DNA from: a bacterium | Lineage (GTDB): Bacteria > Hydrothermota > 32-111 | Assembly (NCBI GenBank): GCA_028698175.1 | Contig: JAQVDU010000003.1 | Coordinates: 1 to 48,218, forward strand | Direction of reading: 5' to 3' | DNA: 48,218 bases | Part shown: in pieces, positions 16,782 through 25,811 of the stretch | Position numbering within the stretch: position 1 is the first letter of the stretch | Layout: every line of letters begins with the position of its first letter | Position numbers and translations under genes: made by a program | Notes under the pieces: model-generated | Databases searched by the model: none | Told to the model about the DNA's origin: nothing | What the model saw: only the letters and a program-made list of their open reading frames with translations

Positions 16782-19222
16782 TCTTTTTTCATAAAACCAA
16801 AAATGACAATAAGCGCAAGAGTTAAAAGGCTTATAATAGCAGATACAATCTGAAGAGTCGGGTCAAACCAGAACAGAACAGTGTTCTCGCCTTTGTGCAC
16901 CTTGACGCCTCTGAACATTCCGAAAGTTTTATAAATTTTTTCAGGAGAGCTGTTGACTGTGCACTTCCACGGCTTATAGTGCTGGTCAAGAAGAACAAGA
17001 AGGCATTCCTTGTTCGAATTGACCTTAATCTCGATTTTGTTCGGAGAGTACTTCACTATTGAAACTTCGCTCTGTAAAGGAGATACACTCTTATTGATCT
17101 TTATGTCTTCGTCTGTTATTGCATAGTCAAGGCCGCAGGAAGAATCCGAATCTATTGCGGCAAGTGCTGAGTCAAAGCTTTTTACTGTAATGAATGAATC
17201 TATGCAGAAAGCCCTTGGGAGATAATTCTTGACTGTCATGACCGCGTAATTTCCGACCTTCTCTTTCAGGTTGAATCCCATAGAACTATATATGCTTCTG
17301 TAATACGCTATTGCATTCTTTGTTCTTTCGTCGTAGCCGGAAGTGTCATCCGGTATAAGAGGAACTATCGCGTATTTTACGTTTAAGAACTTCAATCTGT
17401 TGGGAATCATGAAGAGTTTTTCAGGATTGAACATTACAGACTCGCCGTTATTTATGAATTTCTGATACTCAGCAAAGGGGGACGGATGGTTGCCGGAAAT
17501 TATCTCAAAACCGTGCAGAATGAGATAGTCGTCATTTCTGTACCCGAAGGAGAATAAACGGTATTTTTCTTCGTCCTGTTTCAGAACCTTCACAATGTTG
17601 TCCTCCGCGAAGTATTTGTCAGGCGAATCAACCGGAATGACGAATTTTGAATTGTTCGTCCAAAGGTCAAAAAACATCAAAATGCAGAGACCCGGAAGAA
17701 CATATTTCTTCATCTTGCCTTTAAAAAGGGCAAAGGAGAAATATGCCGCCGCAGAAAAAATTATTGTCTTGAATGCGCTTGCCGAAGAAGCTGAAACAGC
17801 TCTTCTGAGCGCATCATACTTGTGACCCGCCTCAAAACGGAAAATGTCCGTGATAAGTTGCGGGAAGAGAAGCACTGCAACTCCGAAGATTGCCGCTCCG
17901 GCTGACGCATATAAAAGAGGCGCTGAATCCTTTTCGTCATAAATCATTGCGGCGAGAACGATAGTCGAAAATACGGCTATGAAAAATATCAGTTCAGGAG
18001 CGCGGAATTTGTCGACGTACGGAAAGAGCGAGTAAAATCCCCTGTAGAAAAAAGTATTGGAGCCCAAAGCAAGAATGAACACTGCGACAAAAGATACGGA
18101 AAAGAAGAGGCTCATTGCGTTCTTTTTTCTTGTGAAAAGCATCGCAACGGCAAGTATGAATGGTATTACTCCTATATATGTGGAGTGAAGCTTGAAGGCG
18201 TTTTCCCCCCAGTAGGTGTTTGTCTGGTTGAAATTTATTCCGGCAAATCCGCTCACTATCTGGTCGAATATATCCGGGAATCCCATTGACCATGAAACAG
18301 CATACTCATAACTTCTCTCCATCCCTCTCGCCGCATAAGGCAGGAATCTGAAGACAGGAAGGTACTGAACCGCGGAAAGACCGGCCGCGAAAATAACAAA
18401 AAGAACAGAGTAAGAATATATTTTAAGAGTCCTGTCTGAAGCTTTCTTATCCAAAAATATCGGAATTAAGACAACGCTGAGAAGAAAGAGCGCGAAACCG
18501 GCATATCTGTGCGCAAAAGAAAGAAGAAAACCCGCGAGAAAAGCCGCCGCAAAAGTATAGTTTCTGAATTTATGCCTATAATCATTGTTTATGTGATTGA
18601 ATGAAACGTAAAAAAGGGAAAAAACTATAGCATAGTAAGATGACTGTATATGTCCCGTCAGAAGCATCAAGGAAGCGGGAATCGAGGAGAAAAGAAACCA
18701 TTTAAGAGAAAGCTTTTCAATACCACGGTCAATACAGTAGAGCAGAAGAGGAAAACATGAAATAACCATGAATCTTCCGTCATGGCCTCCGTAAATCTCC
18801 GACAGCATAGAGCTTGTGAACATAAAGACAAGGGAGAAGACAAAAGCGGTGACTTTTGAGCTTACTTTTTTAGACAGGTAAAGATACATTCCAAAACCGG
18901 CTAAAATCATATGAATGAAAAAAATAAGAGTCCATACTGTGTGAGCAGGAAAAATGAACTTAAGAGGGAGCGTTAAGGGATGGAATATTTCGCCGAAAAA
19001 ACCCTCCCCGGCAGGTATTCCTGCGAACTGGCTAGGATTCCACAGAGGAAACTGCTTGTCTGACTTTAAGCTTTGCTCAAAAAAACTTCTCTGCATATAA
19101 GTGCCTGAAAGCCAGTCGGTTCCGAAGAGAAGTTTGTTTGAAAAGATGACGTCCTTAAGAAATAATGCGGAAAGAACCGCAAAAACTACAAGAACAATCG
19201 CCTTGTCTCTGTGATTTTTCAT
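16778..19222 (-). CDS. YfhO family multi-spanning membrane protein
   Basis: About 814 residues from ATG 19222. This start has TGGAGGA 5 nt upstream and makes an ATGA overlap with the preceding gene; the track's start at 19234 lies 5' of that Shine-Dalgarno. About 12 membrane helices fill residues 1-510, one more sits at the C-terminus, and a soluble domain lies between. The N-terminal pattern (FGTDWLSGTYMQRSFFEQ, then FPLWNPSQFAGIPAGEG) is that of YfhO/GT-C-type membrane proteins. In Bacillus, YfhO is needed for glycosylation of lipoteichoic acid, so a lipid-linked sugar donor is plausible; the substrate here is unknown. Confidence 0.85.
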   Translation of the reverse strand: MKNHRDKAIVLVVFAVLSALFLKDVIFSNKLLFGTDWLSGTYMQRSFFEQSLKSDKQFPLWNPSQFAGIPAGEGFFGEIFHPLTLPLKFIFPAHTVWTLIFFIHMILAGFGMYLYLSKKVSSKVTAFVFSLVFMFTSSMLSEIYGGHDGRFMVISCFPLLLYCIDRGIEKLSLKWFLFSSIPASLMLLTGHIQSSYYAIVFSLFYVSFNHINNDYRHKFRNYTFAAAFLAGFLLSFAHRYAGFALFLLSVVLIPIFLDKKASDRTLKIYSYSVLFVIFAAGLSAVQYLPVFRFLPYAARGMERSYEYAVSWSMGFPDIFDQIVSGFAGINFNQTNTYWGENAFKLHSTYIGVIPFILAVAMLFTRKKNAMSLFFSVSFVAVFILALGSNTFFYRGFYSLFPYVDKFRAPELIFFIAVFSTIVLAAMIYDEKDSAPLLYASAGAAIFGVAVLLFPQLITDIFRFEAGHKYDALRRAVSASSASAFKTIIFSAAAYFSFALFKGKMKKYVLPGLCILMFFDLWTNNSKFVIPVDSPDKYFAEDNIVKVLKQDEEKYRLFSFGYRNDDYLILHGFEIISGNHPSPFAEYQKFINNGESVMFNPEKLFMIPNRLKFLNVKYAIVPLIPDDTSGYDERTKNAIAYYRSIYSSMGFNLKEKVGNYAVMTVKNYLPRAFCIDSFITVKSFDSALAAIDSDSSCGLDYAITDEDIKINKSVSPLQSEVSIVKYSPNKIEIKVNSNKECLLVLLDQHYKPWKCTVNSSPEKIYKTFGMFRGVKVHKGENTVLFWFDPTLQIVSAIISLLTLALIVIFGFMKKD

Positions 19223-20130
19223 TTTTTCCTCCAAAGGACATTGCTTTTTATCAGAGTGAAAAGAAACAACAGTTCGCTTAAAGTCATCTGTATTCTAGAA
19301 AGAATGGAAATCGCCAACGCAGTTCCTCCGTCCATAAAATGGGAGAGAAGAAATACCATCACTCCCTCACGTATTCCTATTCCGGAAGGGATAAAGATTA
19401 CAATGAAACCGAGAACCCAAGCAACAGGGTAAACGGAGATGAGAAAAACGGAATTTGCAGAGAATCCGAGAGATTTTATGAGAAAAAGGAACTGCAGTCC
19501 GAAGCCAAGCCACATAAGAATATAAATTCCGTTGAGTACAAAAGCATCCTTGATGCTCATGTTCATTTCAATGGTATCTTTCTTCATTTTTCTGAGAAAT
19601 ATGTTCATAAGGAATGTGAAAACGCCAGGTTTTACGAGCGATACAGCAGCAAAAGACGCAGGAAAGAGCAGAAGAAAATAAGCGGATTTTCCTGTGATAT
19701 ATTTGTAAGAGAATACGAAAAATGTCAGACCGGTAAGTATGAGATAGAAAGTCTCAATTAGTACTGCAGTAAAAGAATTTTTCTTTGAGACGCCGACTCT
19801 TTCGGCAAGTACTGCTCTTCCGACGGTAAACCATATTTTCCCTGGAATGTATCTTCCGAAAGTCGAAATGCCTATTATTCTCATTGAATTCAGCAATGAT
19901 ATCTTTGCTCCCATGCCTGAAAGAATGAACTGGTAAGCCAGAGAGAGAAGCGAAAACCAGATAGGAACGAAAAAGAAGGAAATTATGAGCAAGGGATAAC
20001 TGAAATGGATTAATTTCAAATCAATTTTCGAAAAATCACCGGACAATTTGATTGCCAGAAAAAAGAGAATAATGGCAGTGATGATAATCGAAATCAAATT
20101 AAATAAGAAACGCGAGTCAATTTTTTTCAT
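19219..20130 (-). CDS. UPF0104 / LPG synthase TM-domain family membrane protein (second copy)
   Basis: 303 residues, about 8 hydrophobic segments. Family marks are FGRYIPGKIWFTVGRAVL near residue 91 and FIPSGIGIREGVMVFLL near 255. It is related to but clearly different from the protein at 369-1316. It is the first gene of a two-gene unit with YfhO, so it probably serves glycolipid transport or modification in the inner membrane. The ATG has no Shine-Dalgarno and lies 6 nt after a TAATAT box, so a leaderless mRNA is predicted. Confidence 0.85.
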   Translation of the reverse strand: MKKIDSRFLFNLISIIITAIILFFLAIKLSGDFSKIDLKLIHFSYPLLIISFFFVPIWFSLLSLAYQFILSGMGAKISLLNSMRIIGISTFGRYIPGKIWFTVGRAVLAERVGVSKKNSFTAVLIETFYLILTGLTFFVFSYKYITGKSAYFLLLFPASFAAVSLVKPGVFTFLMNIFLRKMKKDTIEMNMSIKDAFVLNGIYILMWLGFGLQFLFLIKSLGFSANSVFLISVYPVAWVLGFIVIFIPSGIGIREGVMVFLLSHFMDGGTALAISILSRIQMTLSELLFLFTLIKSNVLWRKK

Positions 20131-20136
20131 AATTAT

Positions 20137-20164
20137 ATATTACTAATAAAAAATCTTTTTTCAA
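20137..20164 (-). promoter_or_regulatory. Promoter of the UPF0104-yfhO unit, predicted leaderless
   Basis: On the minus strand: TTGAAA (20159-20164), 16-nt spacer, TAATAT (20137-20142), then 6 nt to the ATG. The -35 has one mismatch. Confidence 0.55.
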
Positions 20165-20200
20165 GCGGAAATGACATCAAGTCAAATTATTATAAAGCTG

Positions 20201-20229
20201 TTGACAAAATATCTAAAATTTGATAACAT
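20201..20229 (+). promoter_or_regulatory. Promoter of the second LVIVD gene
   Basis: TTGACA (20201-20206), 17-nt spacer, TAACAT (20224-20229). A leader of about 15 nt carries AGGAGGA before the ATG. The -10 is weak (4 of 6). Confidence 0.5.
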
Positions 20230-20250
20230 AACGTAAGAAAAGGAGGAAAG

Positions 20251-21600
20251 ATGAAAAAAATGATGTTTCTTCTTATGACGGTCATAGCATCATTAGCTGT
20301 TTTTGCGGAGATTGATTTGAAAATATATAATCCTGCAGATTCAAATCTCTGTTTTTACAAATCGGATATTAAATCAAGCAGCAATATGGAGCTCATTTAC
20401 TCTTATAATGATAACATAGACAGAATGCTTGATGTTATAGCCATAGACACATTCTGCTTCGTGTGCGATTTTTCAAATGGATTAAAGGTGTTTTCAATAG
20501 CGAATCAGGACATACCGTATCTTTTAGGCACCTGCGAAACGGGAGGATACGTTCAAAGACTCTACATCCATGAGGACAAGGTTTTCGTCGCCGACAGAAA
20601 ACCTGGAGTAACCGTGATATCGGTTGAAGACCCTTCAGAACCATTCGTTCTTTCGAGTTATTCTACGGGGGACCTTACGTACGGCGTATTCGCCGAGACT
20701 CCTTCAAACGGAGAAGATAAATCATTGCCGGATGAAAATGATTCTACAGCTTTGCTGTATAAAGAACCTTTTCTCTACGCGGCAGACAGGTTCGGCGGGC
20801 TCCTCCTGTTCAACGTCACAAATTTTACCCCGATGCTTATGGGTCAATGCCTTGTAGGTTCAGATTACTGCAATAATGTATGGGTAGAAAGAAGCATCGC
20901 ATACGTTGCTAATTGGAGCGACGGCCTTAACATAGTTGATGTCCATAACAAAAACAATCCTGTAGTAATAAAGAACATACCTACAAAAGGGTTTTCGGCT
21001 GACCTTTACGTAGTTGATTCGATTCTGTATCTCTGCGACGGAGGCGGTCAGTTACGAATGTTCGATATATCAGATCCTTATTCACCAATAGAGCTTGGCA
21101 CGTATGTGACTCGTTATCAGGCGATTGATGTGCACGTTGTCGGCGGAACGGCATACGTAGCATGTGAATATGGAGGAATAGCGGTTGTTGATGTCTCCAA
21201 CCCGTCATTTCCCGTGGAACTTGCTTACTATTCTGACGGCTCGGCGCCAAGAGGAGTATTTGCGGTGGGAGACTATGTTTATGTCGGCGCCCAGTACAGC
21301 GGTTTTAAAGTTTTGAAATACTTAAAACCGGAGCAGGAACCGATCGTTGATAGGGATAAGGATGAAAGAACTAAAATGATTGATAAGAATGTTTCAATAC
21401 AACTTCCTGAATCAAATGAAAAGGCTTCAATAACTGTCTATAGCTCTCTCGGCTCAGTTGTTATGCAAAAGAGGGTAGATGAATCTGTAAGTGCGGGAGA
21501 AGCAATTAAAAGCGAAAAATCTTTGAAAAACGGTTTTTATATTTACAGAATTGATAGCTCTAGAGGAGTTTTTAAAGGGAAATACCTTCTTATCAAATAA
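20251..21600 (+). CDS. Secreted LVIVD-repeat beta-propeller protein with C-terminal sorting-like domain (second copy)
   Basis: 449 residues. Signal peptide MKKMMFLLMTVIASLAVFA, then about seven LVIVD repeats (for example VEYGG-type blades such as ACEYGGIAVVDVSNPSFP near residue 315). The last 65 residues resemble a T9SS sorting module (ITVYSSLGSVVMQK then NGFYIYRIDSS and KYLLIK). Strong AAAGGAGGAAAG Shine-Dalgarno. One blade is extended by a hydrophilic insertion (NGEDKSLPDENDST near 155-170). It is a paralogue of 14833-16044. Role unknown; most likely a surface or extracellular binding protein. Confidence 0.88.
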   Translation: MKKMMFLLMTVIASLAVFAEIDLKIYNPADSNLCFYKSDIKSSSNMELIYSYNDNIDRMLDVIAIDTFCFVCDFSNGLKVFSIANQDIPYLLGTCETGGYVQRLYIHEDKVFVADRKPGVTVISVEDPSEPFVLSSYSTGDLTYGVFAETPSNGEDKSLPDENDSTALLYKEPFLYAADRFGGLLLFNVTNFTPMLMGQCLVGSDYCNNVWVERSIAYVANWSDGLNIVDVHNKNNPVVIKNIPTKGFSADLYVVDSILYLCDGGGQLRMFDISDPYSPIELGTYVTRYQAIDVHVVGGTAYVACEYGGIAVVDVSNPSFPVELAYYSDGSAPRGVFAVGDYVYVGAQYSGFKVLKYLKPEQEPIVDRDKDERTKMIDKNVSIQLPESNEKASITVYSSLGSVVMQKRVDESVSAGEAIKSEKSLKNGFYIYRIDSSRGVFKGKYLLIK

Positions 21601-21619
21601 AGGTCTTGTCAGTTTTTGC

Positions 21620-21647
21620 TTGAATATTTTCTTTTGAATCATATAAT
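21620..21647 (+). promoter_or_regulatory. Promoter of the dpm1-like glycosyltransferase operon, predicted leaderless
   Basis: TTGAAT (21620-21625), 16-nt spacer, perfect TATAAT (21642-21647), then 8 nt (aataatat) to the ATG. No Shine-Dalgarno. Confidence 0.65.
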
Positions 21648-21655
21648 AATAATAT

Positions 21656-22369
21656 ATGAAAACCTTAATTATTATACCCACATACAATGAAATTGATAAT
21701 GCCGAAAAGATTATCAATACAGTCCTATCCCAGGATCCGCGCATAGACATTCTTATAATAGACGACAATTCTCCTGATAAGACAGCCCTTAAAGTCAAGG
21801 AGATGATGGCTTCATGCAATCGCATAAAAATCATAGAGAGGCCGAGCAAGATGGGGCTGGGCACTGCATATGTCACCGGATTCAAATATGCCATAGAGAA
21901 CGAATATGATTTTGTTTTTGAGATGGACGCCGATTTTTCTCATGACCCTGCCGACATTAAAAGATTCCTTAAAGAGATTGAGTCAAATGACCTGGTAATC
22001 GGATCAAGGTACTCAGACGGCGTCAGCGTTGTCAACTGGCCGATGAAGAGACTTCTTCTGTCATACTTTGCCAATATCTATGCCAAGGTGGTGACCGGCG
22101 TTCCCGTAGATGATCTCACCGGAGGATTCAAGTGCTACAGGGTATCATTCCTCAAGAATATTGACCTTAACAGGATAAAGTCGGACGGATACGGATTTCA
22201 GATTGAGATAGACGTTAAAATATACAAAAAAAGGGGAAGGGTGAAGGAGATTCCGATAATATTCCGCGACAGAGTCGACGGATATTCGAAGATGAATAAA
22301 AAAATAATATGGGAAGCCTTTTGGCTTGTGTGGAGATTAAGAGTTCTCTCTGTTTTCAGAAAATTATGA
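21656..22369 (+). CDS. Polyprenol monophosphomannose synthase-like glycosyltransferase (GT2, Dpm1 type)
   Basis: 237 residues. It shows the Dpm1 signatures in order: IIIPTYNEIDNAEKI, ILIIDDNSPDKT, GLGTAYVTGFKYAIE, EMDADFSHDP with the metal-binding Asp residues, LVIGSRYSDG, and DDLTGGFKCYR. These are closest to bacterial polyprenol-phosphate mannose synthases such as Ppm1. The predicted reaction is transfer of mannose (or another hexose) from an NDP donor to a polyprenyl phosphate. It opens an operon of overlapping genes and appears leaderless. Confidence 0.9.
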   Translation: MKTLIIIPTYNEIDNAEKIINTVLSQDPRIDILIIDDNSPDKTALKVKEMMASCNRIKIIERPSKMGLGTAYVTGFKYAIENEYDFVFEMDADFSHDPADIKRFLKEIESNDLVIGSRYSDGVSVVNWPMKRLLLSYFANIYAKVVTGVPVDDLTGGFKCYRVSFLKNIDLNRIKSDGYGFQIEIDVKIYKKRGRVKEIPIIFRDRVDGYSKMNKKIIWEAFWLVWRLRVLSVFRKL

Positions 22370-22370
22370 T

Positions 22371-23267
22371 ATGGTAACAATCATAATAGTCACATTCAAT
22401 TCTGAGAATTTCATAAGGAAATGCATAGAGTCCATTTATGACAAGACAAAGGAAATTGATTTTGAAATCATAGTTGTCGACAATAACTCATCAGACAGAA
22501 CAACGGAAATAATTTACAGAGAGTTTAAAAACGTAAGATTGATAAGAAACCGCAGAAACGTGGGGTTCGGAGCGGCAAACAACATCGCGATAGCAAGGTC
22601 TGCGGGTGAATTTATAATGCTTCTGAATCCCGACACTGTTCTTGAAAACAATGCCATCAGAATTCTTGTCGATCATCTGAAGAGGGACCCTAAAATCGGC
22701 TGTGCCGGAGCGAAGCTTCAGTATTTTGACGGAACTCTCCAGCTTTCCTGCAGAAAATTTCCCAACTATATCAACGTCTTCTTCGGCAGACGGTCCATTA
22801 TACGCCATCTTTTTCCTAAAAATCCGGTCAGCAGGGAGTTTATGCTTGAAAATATGGACTATAACTGCGTGCAGGAGGTCGATTGGATTATGGGAGCGGC
22901 TATGATTATGAGAAGGAGCACAATCGAAGAGATCGGAAGTTTCGATGAGAGCTATTTTTTGTTTGTGGAGGATACTGACTTGTGCTACAGAATGATGATG
23001 GCTTCTAAAAAAGTCGTTTATGTTCCCAGCGCCCACATAAGGCATTTTCACGGAGCAAGCGTGAGCAAGGGATTCTCAAAGGCTCAGCTTCATCACAATA
23101 TCGGAATGTACAAGTTTTTCAGAAAGCATTCGATTCCAAAAAATAAATTACTCGAATTTGTTCTTTACTGCGCGATTCTTATAAGACTTTCAATTGTCTT
23201 TGCGACTGAACAGATAATTACCATTCTAAATTTTTTCAGAAGAAAACCAATGGAGGAATACAGATGA
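22371..23267 (+). CDS. Family 2 glycosyltransferase, WbbL/rhamnosyltransferase-like
   Basis: 298 residues. GT-A motifs: TIIIVTFNSENFIRKCI, IIVVDNNSSDRT, NVGFGAANNIAI, MLLNPDTVL carrying the metal-binding Asp, and the acceptor-site strand SFDESYFLFVEDTDLCYR. The pattern is that of WbbL-type rhamnosyl or related transferases that build O-antigen or other surface glycans. A hydrophobic stretch near residues 262-285 may anchor it to the membrane. It starts 1 nt after the preceding stop and ends in an ATGA overlap. Confidence 0.9.
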   Translation: MVTIIIVTFNSENFIRKCIESIYDKTKEIDFEIIVVDNNSSDRTTEIIYREFKNVRLIRNRRNVGFGAANNIAIARSAGEFIMLLNPDTVLENNAIRILVDHLKRDPKIGCAGAKLQYFDGTLQLSCRKFPNYINVFFGRRSIIRHLFPKNPVSREFMLENMDYNCVQEVDWIMGAAMIMRRSTIEEIGSFDESYFLFVEDTDLCYRMMMASKKVVYVPSAHIRHFHGASVSKGFSKAQLHHNIGMYKFFRKHSIPKNKLLEFVLYCAILIRLSIVFATEQIITILNFFRRKPMEEYR

Positions 23268-24100
23268 ACTCAAAAAATTTTGAAAGCACGCAGGCTGTGG
23301 ACAGGGCTGTTTATCAGCTTAAAATATTTCGCACTCATGAATATGAGATGATAAGGGATTTTATCACCAATAAAACCGTCCTGCACGTGGGTTGCAGGGA
23401 CGGAGAATCTACGGCGCTCATGGCCGAGTCAGCCGCTAAAGTTGTGGGAATAGATTCCTCAGCCGAATCAGTCAAAAAGGCAAGAGAGTCAAACAAAAAA
23501 GGAAATGTCGAGTTCATAATGATGGATTCAATAGAGGAAAAAAATCTTCCTTTCCAATCATCCTCCTTCGATGTAATTGTGGCATTTCAGTTTCTTGAAA
23601 GCATTGCCGACCCGTCTCATTTTTTTAAAGAAATAAAGAGAGTTCTCAAAGACAAAGGGATTCTTATTCTGTCAACTCACAACAGGTCAATACGTTTGTT
23701 TCCCTTTCAGGCTCCGTGGAACTATTTTCATAAAAAAGAGTATGACTATTACGAATTTGAAAATCTCATTGCCAGGCATTTCGAGGAATTTCGGATAAAA
23801 GACCTCTCTTTCACCGGAATGTGCAGAAGACGCGAGCTTGGACGCCTTACAAAAGTAAAAATATTTCTTGCTCCGTTTTCGGCAGTCTTCGTTCCCGATA
23901 AAATGAGAATCAGAATGCTCGAAATCATTTGGAATGTTTTTAAGGGGGACCTTCTTTTCTTTCTGGGAAAAAGAAGCGAATACAAAGCCTCTGAAAGGGA
24001 AATCAGGTATGTTAAGAAACATATCGCGGTAAGGGAAATGTCCAAAGCAAACCCTCTCTACTTCATAAGCTTCTGCACAAACAGCAAGAAGACGGAATGA
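23264..24100 (+). CDS. Class I SAM-dependent methyltransferase
   Basis: 278 residues. Motif I is VLHVGCRDGESTALM (about 40-54) and motif II KVVGIDSSAESV. The post-I strand reads LPFQSSSFDVIVAFQFLESIADP, followed by VLKDKGILILSTHN. This is a Methyltransf_11-type enzyme. The substrate is not visible; its position after two glycosyltransferases suggests a glycan or its lipid carrier. It overlaps both neighbours by ATGA. A GGAGGA precedes its start. Confidence 0.88.
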   Translation: MNSKNFESTQAVDRAVYQLKIFRTHEYEMIRDFITNKTVLHVGCRDGESTALMAESAAKVVGIDSSAESVKKARESNKKGNVEFIMMDSIEEKNLPFQSSSFDVIVAFQFLESIADPSHFFKEIKRVLKDKGILILSTHNRSIRLFPFQAPWNYFHKKEYDYYEFENLIARHFEEFRIKDLSFTGMCRRRELGRLTKVKIFLAPFSAVFVPDKMRIRMLEIIWNVFKGDLLFFLGKRSEYKASEREIRYVKKHIAVREMSKANPLYFISFCTNSKKTE

Positions 24101-24663
24101 AGATATCAGTGACAGGGAAATTCGCAAGCGGAAAGAGCTCCTTCTGCAGATACTTCTCGAAAGAAAAACTGCGCATACTCTCCGGAGACGAGATAGGAAA
24201 GGAGATTCTTGAAGAGAATAAAAAAGAGATACTGTCAATGCTCAGAATAAGTTCAAGCGAGAATTACCTTGAAAAAATGAAGAGCCTCTTCCTTGAAGAT
24301 GAGACTAAATTCATCAAGTACAACAACTGGATGTATCTGCATCTTCCTGAGGAAATAATCACAAGATGTTCGAAATACGATGACGTAATTCTGGACGCAG
24401 CCCTTGTCTTTGAGTGGCAGATTGACGAGTTTTTTGATATAAACATACTTGTGAGCGACGGGACTTTTGAAGAGCGTTTCATCAGAGCAAAAAAACAGAG
24501 GCCAAATGCAGATGAGCCGCTCTACAGGATGCTTGACAAGTATCAATGGAGCGACGATAAGAAAAGAATATATGTTGATCTGGTTGTAGAAAACAAAGGA
24601 ACTTTAAAAGAGCTTGAGATTAAATCAGATGAAGCTTTCAAAAAAATATTCAGCGCTCGTTAG
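24097..24663 (+). CDS. coaE: Dephospho-CoA kinase
   Basis: 188 residues, close to the family's usual 195-205. The P-loop is GKFASGKSS (residues 7-15), followed by LSGDEIGKEIL in place of the usual DAD-type CoA-binding motif. VILDAALVFEW matches the conserved DxPLLFE region, and there is a lid region ERFIRAKKQRP. It phosphorylates the 3'-hydroxyl of dephospho-CoA, the last step of CoA synthesis, in the cytoplasm. The DAD and PLLFE motifs are diverged, so another small-molecule kinase of the same fold is possible. It overlaps the methyltransferase by ATGA. Confidence 0.8.
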   Translation: MKISVTGKFASGKSSFCRYFSKEKLRILSGDEIGKEILEENKKEILSMLRISSSENYLEKMKSLFLEDETKFIKYNNWMYLHLPEEIITRCSKYDDVILDAALVFEWQIDEFFDINILVSDGTFEERFIRAKKQRPNADEPLYRMLDKYQWSDDKKRIYVDLVVENKGTLKELEIKSDEAFKKIFSAR

Positions 24664-25507
24664 CTCGCTGTTTCTTTTGTTTATCGCCTGCAATTCAGCG
24701 TCGATAGACTCGGATTATGGATTTTCCCTGATAGAAAAGCAATGCGAATTCGGCGCACGGGTTCCGGGAACGGTGCCTCATGAGCAGTGCGTCTCTTTAA
24801 TCATCAGCGAAGCTTCAAAATGGGCAGATACAGTCTATACTCAAAAATTCAGAAAGACTGTGTCTTATTCAACCGACACGATAGAATTCACCAACATCAT
24901 AGCAGAATTGAATCCCAATCAAAAAAATGACGTCATGCTCTTCTCGCATTATGATTCCAGGCCTTTTTCCTCCCAAAAGAATATTCCCACTCCCGGAGCG
25001 AATGACGGAGCGTCAAGCACCGGACTTCTATTGGCTCTTATGAAGAAGATGAAAGCTGATAAATTCGAAAGGAGGGCGGTGTTCGTCTTTTTTGACGGAG
25101 AGGACGGAGGAAGAGAACTTTACTATGACGAGTGGTTCATAGGAAGCAAATACTATGCCCAAAATTACAAAGGGGACCTTCCGAAGACGGCCATACTGCT
25201 TGATATGATAGGAGACAAAGACCTTCTCATCCAGAAGGAGGGCAACTCGGAACTTGCAAATCCGGATCTGAATTCGGCAATATTTAAAAATGCCGCAAAG
25301 CTTAATAAAAGCTCTTTCAAAAATTCCATCGGGTACTTTGTGGACGATGACCATGTTCCTCTGAATAAAATAGGTTTCAGGTGCGTTGACATAATAGATA
25401 TGAATTATCCTTACTGGCACACTCCTGAGGACACGCCGGACAAGTGCTCCAAAAAGAGTTTGTGTGACGTGGGAGAGGTCATTTTAAAAACTATTTATGA
25501 AAGATAA
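24629..25507 (+). CDS. M28 peptidase / glutaminyl-peptide cyclotransferase-like lipoprotein
   Basis: 292 residues from ATG 24629; the track's TTG start adds five residues. A lipobox LFIAC puts the lipidated Cys at residue 21. The family opening EFGARVPGT is typical of glutaminyl cyclases. Zinc-site motifs follow: FSHYDSRP, PGANDGASS (metal Asp), FFDGEDGG (catalytic Glu), LLDMIGDKD, and a final HTPEDTPD (metal His). It either cyclises N-terminal Gln to pyroglutamate or acts as an aminopeptidase. Lipidation predicts a periplasmic or outer-membrane location. The start lies 35 nt inside coaE, so the genes are cotranscribed. Confidence 0.88.
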   Translation: MKLSKKYSALVSSLFLLFIACNSASIDSDYGFSLIEKQCEFGARVPGTVPHEQCVSLIISEASKWADTVYTQKFRKTVSYSTDTIEFTNIIAELNPNQKNDVMLFSHYDSRPFSSQKNIPTPGANDGASSTGLLLALMKKMKADKFERRAVFVFFDGEDGGRELYYDEWFIGSKYYAQNYKGDLPKTAILLDMIGDKDLLIQKEGNSELANPDLNSAIFKNAAKLNKSSFKNSIGYFVDDDHVPLNKIGFRCVDIIDMNYPYWHTPEDTPDKCSKKSLCDVGEVILKTIYER

Positions 25508-25811
25508 AAATTATCTTTTACTGTCGCTGATACTTCTCATCGGATCAATGGCAGTTACATTCGCCGATTTTCGCTCAGCGGAGGAAAAAAGCGCAGAGAT
25601 CTCGGTTCGAAATAAAATCCGCGTGAATCTTAACGAAGCCGACATTGAAGACCTGATGAATATCCCGTATATCGGAGAAAAGAAAGCGAGGGATATACTG
25701 GAATTCAGAGAAAAGAATTTGTTTCAAACCGCAGAGGATATCATGAAGATAAAAGGAATAAAAAAACAGACATTTGAAAAAATGAAAGAGTACATATATG
25801 TATCCCAGTAA
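25497..25811 (+). CDS. ComEA-like helix-hairpin-helix protein
   Basis: 104 residues. An N-terminal hydrophobic segment (about 5-23) exports or anchors it. The C-terminal half is a tandem helix-hairpin-helix DNA-binding module (VNLNEADIEDLMNIPYIG, then KARDILEFREKN and IMKIKGIKKQTFEKM). ComEA proteins bind incoming double-stranded DNA during natural transformation. Whether this one does is unclear: ComEC and the pilus genes are not next to it. It overlaps the M28 gene by 11 nt and the next gene by 14 nt. Confidence 0.88.
   Translation: MKDKNYLLLSLILLIGSMAVTFADFRSAEEKSAEISVRNKIRVNLNEADIEDLMNIPYIGEKKARDILEFREKNLFQTAEDIMKIKGIKKQTFEKMKEYIYVSQ

Noticed and set aside
22491-23051. 186-residue minus-strand ORF
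   Set aside because: Antisense shadow of the WbbL-like glycosyltransferase; low-complexity translation with no domain.
23687-24238. 183-residue minus-strand ORF
   Set aside because: Antisense to two well-supported genes (methyltransferase and CoaE); its Ser/Arg-rich translation has no recognisable pattern.
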